From contig NC_068564.1 in NCBI RefSeq assembly GCF_022201045.2, forward strand, positions 32,827,001 to 32,891,000: a stretch of DNA of 64,000 nucleotides. The letters run 5' to 3'. Origin of the DNA: Citrus sinensis (lineage: Eukaryota > Streptophyta > Magnoliopsida > Sapindales > Rutaceae). The notes beneath the pieces are model-generated. The model had not been told where the DNA came from and did not search any database. It saw only the letters and a list, made by a program, of their open reading frames with translations. The translations under genes and the position numbers were made by a program. Positions 11,961-23,201 of this stretch are shown one piece after another. How positions within the stretch are numbered: the first letter of the stretch is position 1; each line of letters opens with the position of its first letter.

Positions 11961-12917
11961 ATGTTTATGCTTATGGAATCTGATATGATGTTAGGTTTTG
12001 TGGGGATTCTAAGAGAAACCCCCAAAATCTTCAGCAAAAATGTGCGGCTTATGGCCTCTCTCACCTTGCTAAACCTCTTGCTTTTCTCCTTACTCTTCTT
12101 GTCCAATGTCTTCTCCACCAAACCGTTCATCCCTGACTTGGTTACCAAGGCATTTCTTATTCCTGTCACAGACCCCAAAAGCACAGAATTCGCCTATCTT
12201 CTCATCGGTTTGATGCAAGATCTTCGAGTCTTTATTGGATTGGAATGGACATATGCTATCGTCATCACTGCTACCTCCTTATTCCTTTCAACAGCTACGA
12301 TAATTGCATCAGCTGCAATGCATGGTGGAGAAAGCTTGTTCTTCAAGGAGCTCTTGCTGTCAACTCTTAAATCATTAAAAAGGCCATTCTTTACTTGGTT
12401 TTACATAACCCTGCTGGTTTTGGGTTATAGTTTCCTTGTCTTGGAAAATTTACTTCCTATGATGCTCATCATTCAACAACCAATCGCCTTGAAAGCGTTA
12501 TTGATCACAATTGGAATCTTAGCTTCTATTCTCTACAATTACTTGGCTGTTATATGGGCTTTGGCATTTGTAATTTCAGTTCTGGAAGAAAAATGTGGAA
12601 TTGAGGCTCTTGGGAAGGCAGCACAAATTGTTAAGGGCATGCAGCTTCTTGGTTTTGGGCTGAATATCGTGTTTACAGTATCAAGTTCCATTTTATTCCA
12701 GGCTTTGAGGTTGATGACTATTAAACAATCTATGGTGCTTCCTATAGTCATTGGATTGCTTGTTGTAAATTCTATCTGCCTGGTTAAAATGTTTTGGTGG
12801 ATGGCATACACAGTTTTTTACTATCAGTGCAAGGAAACACACGGAGTAGAGGTTGAATTACAAGACAGAATTTTGTATAGCAAAGTACCAACTGCACCGA
12901 TTCTCAATGAACCATGA
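11961..12917 (+). CDS. Multi-pass plant membrane protein of unknown function, 318 aa
   Basis: One uninterrupted ORF of 318 codons. It has about six to seven hydrophobic segments, near residues 30-50, 100-120, 140-160, 165-190, 195-210, 235-255 and 260-290, and a short hydrophilic C-terminus. The N-terminal L-G-F-V-G-I-L-R-E-T-P-K-I block followed by a helix recalls a plant-specific family of uncharacterised transmembrane proteins (relatives of At1g69430, At4g19950 and At5g44860), sometimes annotated as polyadenylate-binding-protein-binding proteins. The subcellular site and activity are not known to me. ATGs at 11961, 11970 and 11976 are all possible starts; I give the first. The single coding exon with a 5'UTR intron is inferred from splice sites upstream. 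Confidence 0.85.
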   Translation: MFMLMESDMMLGFVGILRETPKIFSKNVRLMASLTLLNLLLFSLLFLSNVFSTKPFIPDLVTKAFLIPVTDPKSTEFAYLLIGLMQDLRVFIGLEWTYAIVITATSLFLSTATIIASAAMHGGESLFFKELLLSTLKSLKRPFFTWFYITLLVLGYSFLVLENLLPMMLIIQQPIALKALLITIGILASILYNYLAVIWALAFVISVLEEKCGIEALGKAAQIVKGMQLLGFGLNIVFTVSSSILFQALRLMTIKQSMVLPIVIGLLVVNSICLVKMFWWMAYTVFYYQCKETHGVEVELQDRILYSKVPTAPILNEP

Positions 12918-14313
12918 TAAAGAATCTCTGTTGACGTAATTGAATTCTAAATTGTTGTGCTGTAGCAACATTGTATTTTCCATTCTGATAATAAATCGTT
13001 TTCTTCTCCTAGCATTTGAATGTCTTTTAGGCTCTGATTAGAATTGGGGAAAGCTCCCTCAAATTGGCAAAGCAAGATTCCATTGACAATGAAGTGATGG
13101 CTTTCAGATCTATAATTGTGCTTGAATGAAAAGCTTTTGCATGCCTTGACTGACAATTCATCGTACAATTAATGTCTTGGAGAAGTATGAAATTGAATAT
13201 TTATACAATCCTATTCTTCTCCCACAAATTTTTCATGATAATTGACTGTCGTTCAACGAATGAATTTAACAAGAAATGATGTACCAGAAACATGTCTCAT
13301 ATATTTGACAAATTTAAGATTTTATCCTCTTTTCTATTGTGCTGAGAGCAGCAGCTACGAGCTAGGGTTTTTCCTTGTTTGATTTTTTCTTTTTTCTTTT
13401 TTGGCACAGAGAGATGAAAAATGGGGCAACTAATTCCAGTTCTACTTACAATCTCCATAACACTCAAGCTTTGTGATGATGTGACTATACATCGTTAACC
13501 AAAGTCTCTCTCTCTTTCTTTCTTTTTTATTGTAATAAAATTGCTACAAAAGACTAAAATATGAACGTGCATGCCACTACAGCTCTACATCCATGATACA
13601 TCATGACAATTAATTTCTGAGCCTGAGGGACAGCTAATTACCCCATCTTGCTAATTAATGCTATCTTTTTCTTCTTCTTGATTTAAGCTTAAGTTCGCAC
13701 TGGCGCTGGCCTATTGAGACATTAAGGAATCAATGAATTATTGCCCATTTTGGTGTTTCAACTGTGAATGTGTGGGTGAGTAGCGGTAGATTTAGGCTTT
13801 TGGTTCGCTGGGCCATATTATAGAAACGTCAAACTTTAAGGGTCATAAAACAATAACTGGAAACATGAGGGGTCATAAAATCATTTTCTCTGAAAATGGT
13901 ACGGTGATACTAGATCCACAATTGCCATGCAGATCCGTTTGAATATTGATCATTCAATTGATTAAGGTATACACAATTTTTCTGTATAAACGTATCTTTA
14001 ATGAAAGTGCTTCCTCCAAAAGCATTTGGACAATTTATGCCGAAAGAAATTATGGGTGAACTTGAAAAAACGACAGTATAATCTGATACAATTCAATGTC
14101 CAGTTCATTACATACAGATGTTGGGGAGGCTGAAACCCAATGGATTCATTCCTGGCAACAGCATAAATAATTAATATTTACAAACCCAAATAGGATCATT
14201 GATCAGAGTCATGAACAATAGAATTCTCTATGAATAATATTACATGAACCAAAAAGGAGGTGGGAAAAAATATGTATTTTGATATATGAATAAGGAAAAG
14301 AAAACCAAAACTG
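12918..14313. other. Convergent intergenic DNA between membrane protein and XBAT32
   Basis: No gene seen. The part from about 13340 to 13780 is loosely similar to 7350-7900. Confidence 0.5.
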
Positions 14314-17300
14314 TTAGCACCCACTGCCCGTAGTTACATATTGATTGAGTGCTGAGAACCACGACCTTCTACGGTCAGTGTTGGAAACCGACCGTCTAAA
14401 GTTCATTCTTGAACATCCAACGAGCTTGTCTCGGAGATTCCGGTTGCATGGAACTAAAGAAGAGCTAGTTTCTGGATCTCCCAAGCAGAAGCTGGAGTTG
14501 AGTTTTATTGATGGGAACTTCTGGCAGCTTAAGCTACGGAAAGAAGATCCCAGTGGGGAAATTCGGGTGCAATGGAAACCAGGCTTGCAAAGTCCTGTTG
14601 TTAGTGAAGTGGACTCTTGTACTTGATGATCAACAGAACAGGTGCAAAATGTCAGGGACAAACTACTTGTTCTTGTAATTTCCTTGATAGGTCTCGTCCC
14701 TGGTAGTTTATCGAATGAGACTATGCCATGACGGCAGAGTGGACAAGGAATTGAGCCAATAGGCCCTTTGGCAACAGCACAGGAACTGTTTGTAGAGCAG
14801 AGGTATAAGGCACATTGTGTACAGAACTCGTGATCACAGCCTGCACCACAAGATATTATGGATCATTGTCTTGGCCATGCAAGGATTTGTAAAGCGATGG
14901 CTATTATACCTACATTAGAACAATTGATGGTGACATAAAGAGTAAATTAAACACAATAGAGATGCAAACTACCAATCAAGCCTAAAACTAGATTGTTCAA
15001 ACTTAAAAAATGAAAAATCCAGGTCAGTGTCACCTCCAGTTCATAGAGTTTTTAACACAAAATTCAGCTTGGTAATGAGATAAATGTAAATAAAGTACTG
15101 CCTCAATAAACATACACATATTTGTATGTATGGATGAATGCACATCAGTCCTTTACCCATTTTTTGAGGAGGATCCTGTAAATTTCTATTACACTGCACT
15201 AAAATTTCCACTATAATATAGATGAAAATTGTAATAGAAACATTACAGCAACAAAAAGGATCCAAGATGTCAAAGAGAATCTCTTTGCATCACCAACTCC
15301 TCTTTCCAGTTTAGTTGTAATGGATCTTAACTTTATAAAGAGAGATAGAGAACTGCTTATAATGATTATAGGTCAATCGTAATTACCTTTTGCAGCCACT
15401 GTGCACTTTCTTTCCAAACAAACAACACAAGGATCAGGGCATGTGGATAAAGAATCACTATTCCGCCATCCACATTCTCTGCAGAAGACAAAAAAAAAGG
15501 TAAACAACTAGATTTATCTAACATGTGATGGCCCTATGCCTTTATGTGAGAAAGAGAGACATAGAAGGATTTAACACCACTACAAAACAGACGACCAGAA
15601 ATCCACCAGAAGCAAAACCTAGACTACCCAAAAGTTGTTAACATGAATACCATAGTACATCCAATATCAGTTGTTCAAAATTTCAAGCTGAGATACCTAA
15701 GACCACCCTCTAGTAGTTACCAATCATATGAGATTATTTGGAAATGAATGAAAAAAACTCTTGAATGACACGAAGTGGATCTTCCATGTTTAGTCATTTC
15801 TCACAGATATTCCATTCAGATGATAAAAAGTATCTTAGACATATGAAAAACCTTTTGTTGAGAGTGTAACATTCATTGGGCAACTGAAAATACATACTGT
15901 AGTTTGATCAGAACAAAATTATAATTCAAAGTTACTGCCATGAGAACAACATATGCTAGTGCAGTAATATGGAGTAAGGCAAAATTTAATCACCTAGCAA
16001 TTTTGACAATGCTCATGAGGGGGAGAGCAAGATACGGTGAAGGAAGAACCTCAAGTCGGCCTTCTGGCTGCGTGCTAAGAATGTCCTCAAGACCTGTTCT
16101 ATGCCATGAACGAGCAACCATCAAAGGAGTCCATCTGCAGCAAATTGAAACATTACAAGGAGTCAACGCCTTTAGCTTTCTAAGAGAAAAAGAAAGGCAT
16201 ATCTCCAAAGAGTCTCCCTGAAGATCATAAAACTAATAGATCTTGACCCAACAATGTCTTGCATCTGTAATCTATATCATCTGTAGGAAAGCATAGTTCC
16301 AATTTTTCAAATAAGAATTTTTTCAGAAAAGTAGACTAACTAGAATGAAAAACTTTGGGAACTATTGACATCTTAGGAAAAACTTCTTAAGAGACTCTAT
16401 GCACATGCAATATCAGACTTAAGAATGCAGATCCTCTGCCTCTTAAATCCCATTCCTCCATATGCCTCAGGGATATATTGAAACATTATCAAAATCACAA
16501 AGCATCCAGAACCCACTACGCAGCAAGCTCCATGAGTTCTTGGAAAGAAAAGCTAAGAGCAAATACTTGTGTAACCATCCAAACAGCGGGTTAAAATCCT
16601 ATAGATTAAATGGCTGAAATCAGAGCATCAAATTGATCTTTCAAGGAGTTAAAAGTACTCAAATCAGGGACCATCCTCTCAATGAAATTAGAGGTTTGGA
16701 AATTCACGAAGCATCACCAGCTTCTCTGTTTCCATTTCATAAGATTAGTGTCAATCTAAGGCCCCAGTGTAAGACAAAGGACTATGTGATCATTGTATTA
16801 TTCCCCATTTAGAATATCATATATAATTAATACCTCAGAACCTCAATCCTTTTGTTTTCACATAAGGAATTGAAGAACCTTGGTTCTCACTTGATCAAGT
16901 TCACAGTTGATTTCATACATTTTTTGACTCAGCGATCATATCAAGGACTAGCTGTCTAGCTCACTGCACCTTGAAAAAGCTTCATTGTGCCTCCTATTTT
17001 GTCCACTTTAATTGGATCACTAATACAGTTTTTACTGTTAGAGCTCTGTAGTTCCAAGGGGGAGTAGGGAAGGGATAGAGGGCTTCCTTCTACTGTGTAG
17101 ACTACTGAAGCAGTCAATCCTCAACTGGTCAATAGTTTCTAGAAGTTAGAAACCTCACCTCTTCCCCCTTTTCCTGACATATTCACACAAACACATAAAA
17201 CTAAGAAAAAGAAACAATAAGAACAGAAACCAAGTGGTGCAACAGCATCAAATGATAACATTTCCCGAAGCTTACTTGAATATGAAACAAATAAAAGTCA

Positions 17301-19873
17301 CAGTTAAATGGAAAACATAACACACCCAAGTGAAAATCTACAACAATATAAATTTTGAATATTACAAGAACAGAGGATACATAAAAGTCATACCCATTTG
17401 CATTTTCAGCAGTCAGACTAGCACCCATGGCAATCAAAATCTGGACCACAGTTCATTTAGAAATTGTAAACTTCAGCATAGATACAACAAAATCAAAATG
17501 CAGATATTAGTCAAATAAACATACTTGACAACATTGCGCATTTCCACCACATGCAGCATAATGAAGGGATGTGCTTCCAGCGCCTGAAACAGACAAGTAC
17601 TATTACAGAGAATGGAACACAGAAGCAAATAAAACATTCCGACAATTGAAAAGGTTTAGAAAGTATTGATCATCTGAACATATCTTTTAGAACAAGTGGG
17701 TATCTCGTTTTCTAGTTAAAATGAGGTCAATTGACTTAAAAGATGAAATCACACCAACCATAAATGTGCTATTGTTTCTGAATCGCAAAAAGGCTTAAAC
17801 TGAAAAGTTTCCATGAATGGAATATCGGTCTGGTGAACCCATCAAATGTTCATAATCATACTATCCTTCAATTATATGCTGCCAAATTCATGCATTTCCA
17901 GCTGAAATAAACCTAACTGATATGATATCCGTGATCAATTAATAAAGAATTAACAGTGAACAGTGAAATTACTTGTACAGAATCAAATTCATGCTAATAT
18001 GGCAGAAGAAGCAGAAAAGGTGCCACTTCGGCCTTGGCCGAAGTGGTGGGCTGCTGCCCTCACAAGCATTGTGAGGGCAGCGGTTCTAGCCCCCACAAAA
18101 GCATTGTGGGGGCTAAATGTTCTTTATATTTAAAAATCCTTCTCCCTTGCGAAATGCAAGTGGAGAATGGACATCCCTCTCCTGTGAGGGGTTATTTGTC
18201 TGGGCATGTACTTCATAGAATTCATTGTAATAATGTAAGTCCCAGTCATGTATATCTGATTGTAAATATCAGTGTAATATCTCTACTACAATAAGCAGTT
18301 GTTGTAAATATCTGTGTAATGCAGTAATCTGATGATTAATCAGTATTAAAAAAAAAAAAAGCAGAAAAGGTAAAAATGTGCAAGAGCACCAAATAGAGTT
18401 GCTTCTTTTTCTTTTTTTTATTTGCTTGGGCCTTCATTAAAATGGGTATCATCTAAAAGAAGTATATCTGTGTAACGTATCTGCTTATTGTATAGAAAAG
18501 ACACGATACAGAAAAATTGAAGAGAAGAATGAGCAATGATAAGAGTTCAGAAATTGAATCTTTATTTATCAAAGTGAAATGAAGGGAAGAGAGAGGAGAG
18601 GGCAGGAGGATCAAGAACAGATTCAGAACAAAATATCAAGATTAGGGCAAATTCTAACACTGACAAATAAATGTAGAGCCTTTGCTAACAGATTATAGGA
18701 CAAATATCATCACTCATAAAAAGCACAAGCATAAGGGATAACCTATTAGATCAATTGTTGTTCCATCTTCTATGGTGACCTCAGAAACAGAAGCTCCTAA
18801 GTCCAGGAGTAATTGCACGCTTTCAACATGTCCGTTTAGTGCTGCCATATGTAAAGCAGTAACTCCTCCATCAGCCGGTCTGTTAATTACCTCACGAAGA
18901 GTACTGGTGCATGCAAAATGGCAGAAAAAGTAAATCAGAACGAAAAAACTCAAGCTCACTTAAGTGTAAGAGGACTTCAAGATGAAAATACCTTTCATCA
19001 AATTCTAAGATCGACCCAGTTTTATTTGACTTTTTCCTTAACCTGTTCCACGCGTTGGGCACACTAGGAATATAATCTGCAAGAAGTAACCTGATACATC
19101 GAGAATGGCCATTTAAAGCAGCCAAGTGGAGTGCAGTACCCCCGTTCAGATAATCTGCTCTGTGAATCTAAGAAAAAATAAAAATTCCCAGACGCTCGTC
19201 ATACAATGTTAGCTACTAGTCTTTGTAACACTGATGGTTAATGATCTAAAGTAACTAGGTCATAGTAAATGCCTTACATTGGCTTTATAAAGAATTAAGG
19301 TTAGAACAACCTCCCAGTGACCATGCTGACAAGCTTGCATCAACGCAGTCTGTTCACCAATAAGATAAACAAAGTTTTCAACTATCATAGAAATGATATA
19401 TTGATTTCAAGATTCTAAGTAAAACAAGGTTTAAAATAGTAGCATCACAACCAAAATTTGATCAAAATAAACCAAAATTTCAATGAGACATAAATTAAAT
19501 TGTACCTGACCACGATAATTCCTGAGATTAATATCAACACCAGACTCGATCAAGAGAGAAACTATCTAAAAACAAGAAAGAAAAGTAAATCAATAGTTAT
19601 AAAAGTGATAATTCAGAAAATGCAATTAATCATTTAATACAACATTTTTCAGCTCAAATTGAAAATTGTATAGAATACCTCATGGTGGCCCTGAGCAGCA
19701 GAATAATGAAGAGGTGAATTTCGAACACCAAAAGTAGAATATCTCACCAGTCTTGGGTTGTATTCCAATAAAGCCCTGGCCTCTTGAAGATCACCATCTC
19801 TTGCAGCTGAAACTAATCGCTCCCCAGAAGCCGAACAACCAAAAGAATTACCCACAATGCTCAGAAATTTCAT
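14314..19873 (-). CDS. XBAT32: E3 ubiquitin ligase, ankyrin repeats plus RING-HC, XBAT32 type
   Basis: Ten exons join in frame: 19873-19679, 19565-19506, 19349-19278, 19167-18992, 18903-18743, 17583-17525, 17440-17394, 16134-15994, 15478-15387 and 14840-14314, giving 509 residues, close to Arabidopsis XBAT32. Five or six ankyrin repeats lie between about 51 and 275 (for example [14 protein letters not shown] and [11 protein letters not shown]). A C3HC4-type RING follows with C321, C324, C336, H338, C341, C344, C367 and C370. The tail [14 protein letters not shown] is the XBAT32-like end and favours XBAT32 over XBAT33/34. The family member XBAT32 ubiquitinates ACC synthases and so limits ethylene and promotes lateral roots. 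The start is the first in-frame ATG; the frame runs open upstream without another ATG. Intron 5 (17584-18742) carries a SINE. Confidence 0.96.
18022..18360 (+). mobile_element. tRNA-type SINE with three tandem perfect hairpins, in XBAT32 intron 5
   Basis: The element is flanked by a 12-base direct repeat AGCAGAAAAGGT (18010-18021 and 18360-18371) and ends in a run of about 13 A, the mark of LINE-driven retroposition. A box A-like TGGCCGAAGTGG lies at 18035-18046 and a box B-like GGTTCTAGCCC at 18082-18092, 47 bases apart start to start, as in tRNA-derived SINEs. The head folds into three perfect hairpins in a row: 18023-18046 (11-base stem, 2-base loop), 18053-18081 (13-base stem, GCA loop) and 18087-18115 (12-base stem, AAGCA loop). 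Hairpins 2 and 3 share a CACAA...GCATTGTG core. It sits antisense to XBAT32. No coding capacity. Confidence 0.8.
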
Positions 19874-20344
19874 TTTCTGGTTTCGGAAAATCCTCTGAAT
19901 TACTAATAGTTTGAGCAGTTCAAAGGACTTTTGATCCTCAATCTTGAAACAATCCAAAAAGTAAACTTTTTTGGTACATAAAGCTCCTCATATCCACCAA
20001 ACTTGCAATTGATGAAATCTCTCACTTGCTTTGTTGCTTATTGAAATCAAAAGAGGGAGAGGCTCACTCACGAATAAACAAGAAAATGAACCACTCCCTC
20101 TTTAACTATGCATTAACAATTTGACCTTGATGTGACACTTATACAGATTACTTCAAAATCTCGTGAACTTCGAGGAAGCTCAACAAACACACGAATTAAA
20201 AAACAACTCAAAATCTCTCTCCATAAAAGATCAAATTCAGTTCTTTCACCAACCAATCACAAGTTTTCATCAAATCAAAAACTCTCAAAACACCAACACC
20301 CTGTTCATATCTTTCATTGAAGAATCAAACTGATCGATCCCCAA

Positions 20345-20435
20345 CTGCAAAATAACATTTCAAGAATAAAAAACTCCACTACCCACATCAAAAAAAGAAA
20401 AATTCTAATCTTGCAATGGCCAAATTAATACATAC
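20345..20435 (-). other. Probable 5'UTR intron of XBAT32
   Basis: On the minus strand CTGAG|GTATGT at 20436/20435 and TTTTGCAG|TTGGGG at 20345/20344 define a 91-base intron ahead of the leader exon that runs to the ATG at 19873. The leader holds at least one short upstream ORF of about ten codons starting near 20320. Confidence 0.45.
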
Positions 20436-20439
20436 CTCA

Positions 20440-22305
20440 GACGGCGGTAAGTTCAATAGGATATGGGTCAACTATCTCCATGATTGAAACCTTCGATCAG
20501 GATTTTCACAAAGATATTGACCAAGAAAAAAATGACAAAATAATGCACGACACAATATATTAGCACTGGCTAAAAATAGAAGTATCGTGTAACTGAAATT
20601 TGCCAAATATAAACGAGAAAGATAAGGTGAAATGAAAAAGTAAACAAACAAATAAATAAAATATAAGAGAAGGTAAAAAGTGGAAAGTGACTAATTAATT
20701 TAAGACAGCGACCTTTTAGTCTTTTCCTGTAAAACCTCAACCAACAAATAAAGCTTGCGTCTTCATCGTTGGACATTATTATTTCTGTGAGCATTTAGCA
20801 TTTTGTCTAGTCAACTTCTTGCTAGTTGCCTTTGTGTCTCTGTCCCTCTTAAGATGGAAATTCATCAATCATAAATCATAATAAGCCTCACACTGGTAAT
20901 CATAACTAATAGTCAGCCCTTGTTGCAATGTTCGTAATGTGTGTTCTCACTGGTTGTAAATTATGAGATTGAAAGACTTTTGTTCTTTTATATATTTTGT
21001 ATAACTCACAGATATATTTTGTATGGGGATAAATTTTAATTAATCCTCAAGATAGAATGATAATTTTTAATTTATTTTTTAAAAATTATAAAAATTTCAA
21101 TTTATTTTTTTTTTCATAAATAGGACATGTTGATGCATTTTTTTTTCTTAATAGTAAAAGAAGTTAAATTAATATTTTTCTACCTTCGTTTGGTAATGCA
21201 TTTTCCAAACCACCTGAGTGCATTTGTAATAATAGAGAAAAGTCAAGAAGAGTGCATTTGTGTTGGCAATACGTAACACCAACAACAAAGCATATATAAT
21301 TAAAAATAAGCAAATAAATGGCCGCCCACGATTAAAGTAGGAATCATGCCTGCTGAATTATGTTATTAATACTGCATGTTAATGTAGAATAATTAGCTTA
21401 CAAGATGTGTTGTTTGGTTCTGTAAGTGGGCCTCTTGGAATCTAATTCCATTTCTATGTATTCTTTCTTTTACTTTTTATATACTGTGTATTTATTTCAT
21501 GTAATGTTGTACTAAGCACTAAAGATTGGTTAAAGTCTGCTAACTACTTTTAACACTATTCCAAGAAAGTTAATTACATGTTTCTGATTTGTTTCAATTG
21601 GAAGCACTTTTTTAGTCTAATGTTGATTGTGACTTATAACTTATTTATACTACTCAATCGTGTTTATAGATTCTTTCAAGATACAGAGCTTATAAATTCT
21701 TTTTAAGATGTACTTATTTGATGTCTAAACTCGCTCCTATATCATACTATTAAGTGGGTCTCAATAATTGAGTAATGTTGGGTTTAAATAAATGAAAGGA
21801 AAGGACAAGAAATAAACAAGAATTAAATAAAGAAAGAAAAGATGATTTTATATCAAACTAAACAATGAAATTGAGATTGACCTCTATTTTTTTTCCTCTC
21901 TTTCCTTCCATTTCTTCCAACCAAACATGCACTTAAATCTTAATTATACGATCTTAAAATTGTAGATGACAGAATACTGATTTTACTAATAATAAAATTC
22001 ACTGTAAAATAAATGAATGACACGTAATAATTCAGACTCAATTATTGTGATCTCTAAAATTATTGTATATTATAACAATTTTAAATCCTGAACTCAAAAT
22101 CATTTATTAAATGTACTTTTAAAAAATGAAAACTAAATAATTTAATTGAGCCTACGTCTTTATACAACTTATTTTACTCGACAAACCAGCAGAAGATAAT
22201 AAAATCGGTGCATTCGTGATTCGTTTATAAATAGTTGAATTATTCTTCTCTTGTATAAATTATACAAATTATCAATGCTTGCTTCAATCTATACGATTTC
22301 ACAGC

Positions 22306-22369
<64 letters not shown>

Positions 22370-22608
22370 TGAAGTATAAAATAATAAATAAGAGTTGTCC
22401 TTGGTTGAATTATTTCTTCATTATATTTTGTTAGTGTATTAATTGGAGTTCGAGACTTGGCCAGCAAAGACCATAAAATATAATTGGTACTTGCTCTCTA
22501 GAAATAAATAGATTTTGTGTGGAGCTGTCAGTGGATTTGCACATCAAATTTAAACCATGTACAGTTGAAACACCCAAATTTTATGTGACGTAACCGAGCC
22601 CATTTAAT
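20440..22608. other. XBAT32 upstream region and intergenic DNA, no gene
   Basis: AT-rich DNA without recognisable coding sequence. A long (AAT)n tract occupies 22307-22370; the poly-Leu ORF that reads through it is an artefact of the repeat. Confidence 0.6.
22307..22370. repeat. (AAT)n microsatellite, about 21 units
   Basis: An uninterrupted AAT run of 64 bases. Confidence 0.95.
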
Positions 22609-22936
22609 TAGGGGTGGGTAATTCGGGTTTGAATCAGATTCGGATAAACTCAATCGCATTTTGGGTCAATTGAATTGGAAAAAATATAATCCCAACTTAA
22701 TTCCAAACATGAGATCTGATCCGAACATATTCGGATCGAATTGAAGATTTGTGTTTGTTTTAGCTTAAATTTTTTTTTGGATTTTCGGATCGAATTGGGT
22801 CAAGTTCGATCCGATCATGATTCGATCTGATCGGGTTGGCCAAAATCCAACCCAATCGGATTATATCATTTATCAAAATCCAATCCGAACTCAAATTTTT
22901 CAGATCAATTCGGTTCAGGTCATTTACTCACCCCTG
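22609..22936. mobile_element. Short TIR element (hAT-like MITE)
   Basis: The ends are inverted: TAGGGGTGGGTAAT on the left and, read from the right end inward, CAGGGGTGAGTAAATG. The body is a low-complexity array of GGATCGAATTGG-like words. The 8 bases on either side (CATTTAAT and CATATGAG) agree at only 5 positions, so the target-site duplication is decayed. No ORF. Confidence 0.6.
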
Positions 22937-23164
22937 CATATGAGCATTTGACCACTTCAATAATCCCCACCTTTTTTACACTTTTTAAAAATTTTCTGGA
23001 AAAACGAAAATCAATAAAATACCCACTTGACATACAGACTCTCAGGGGAGTGTGCTTTTTTTTTTTTTTTTAAGTTAATGAAAAATCCACTCCCACAACC
23101 GCATGCAGGAAGATATATAAGATCTTGGCATATTTATGATCGTAAATACCAATTTATTGACTTC

Positions 23165-23201
<37 letters not shown>

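Noticed and set aside
14345..14626. Plus-strand ORF of 93 codons
   Set aside because: It is the antisense shadow of the last exon of XBAT32, which has the RING domain and a family match.
22240..22467. Poly-leucine ORF
   Set aside because: It is a translation of the (AAT)n microsatellite.
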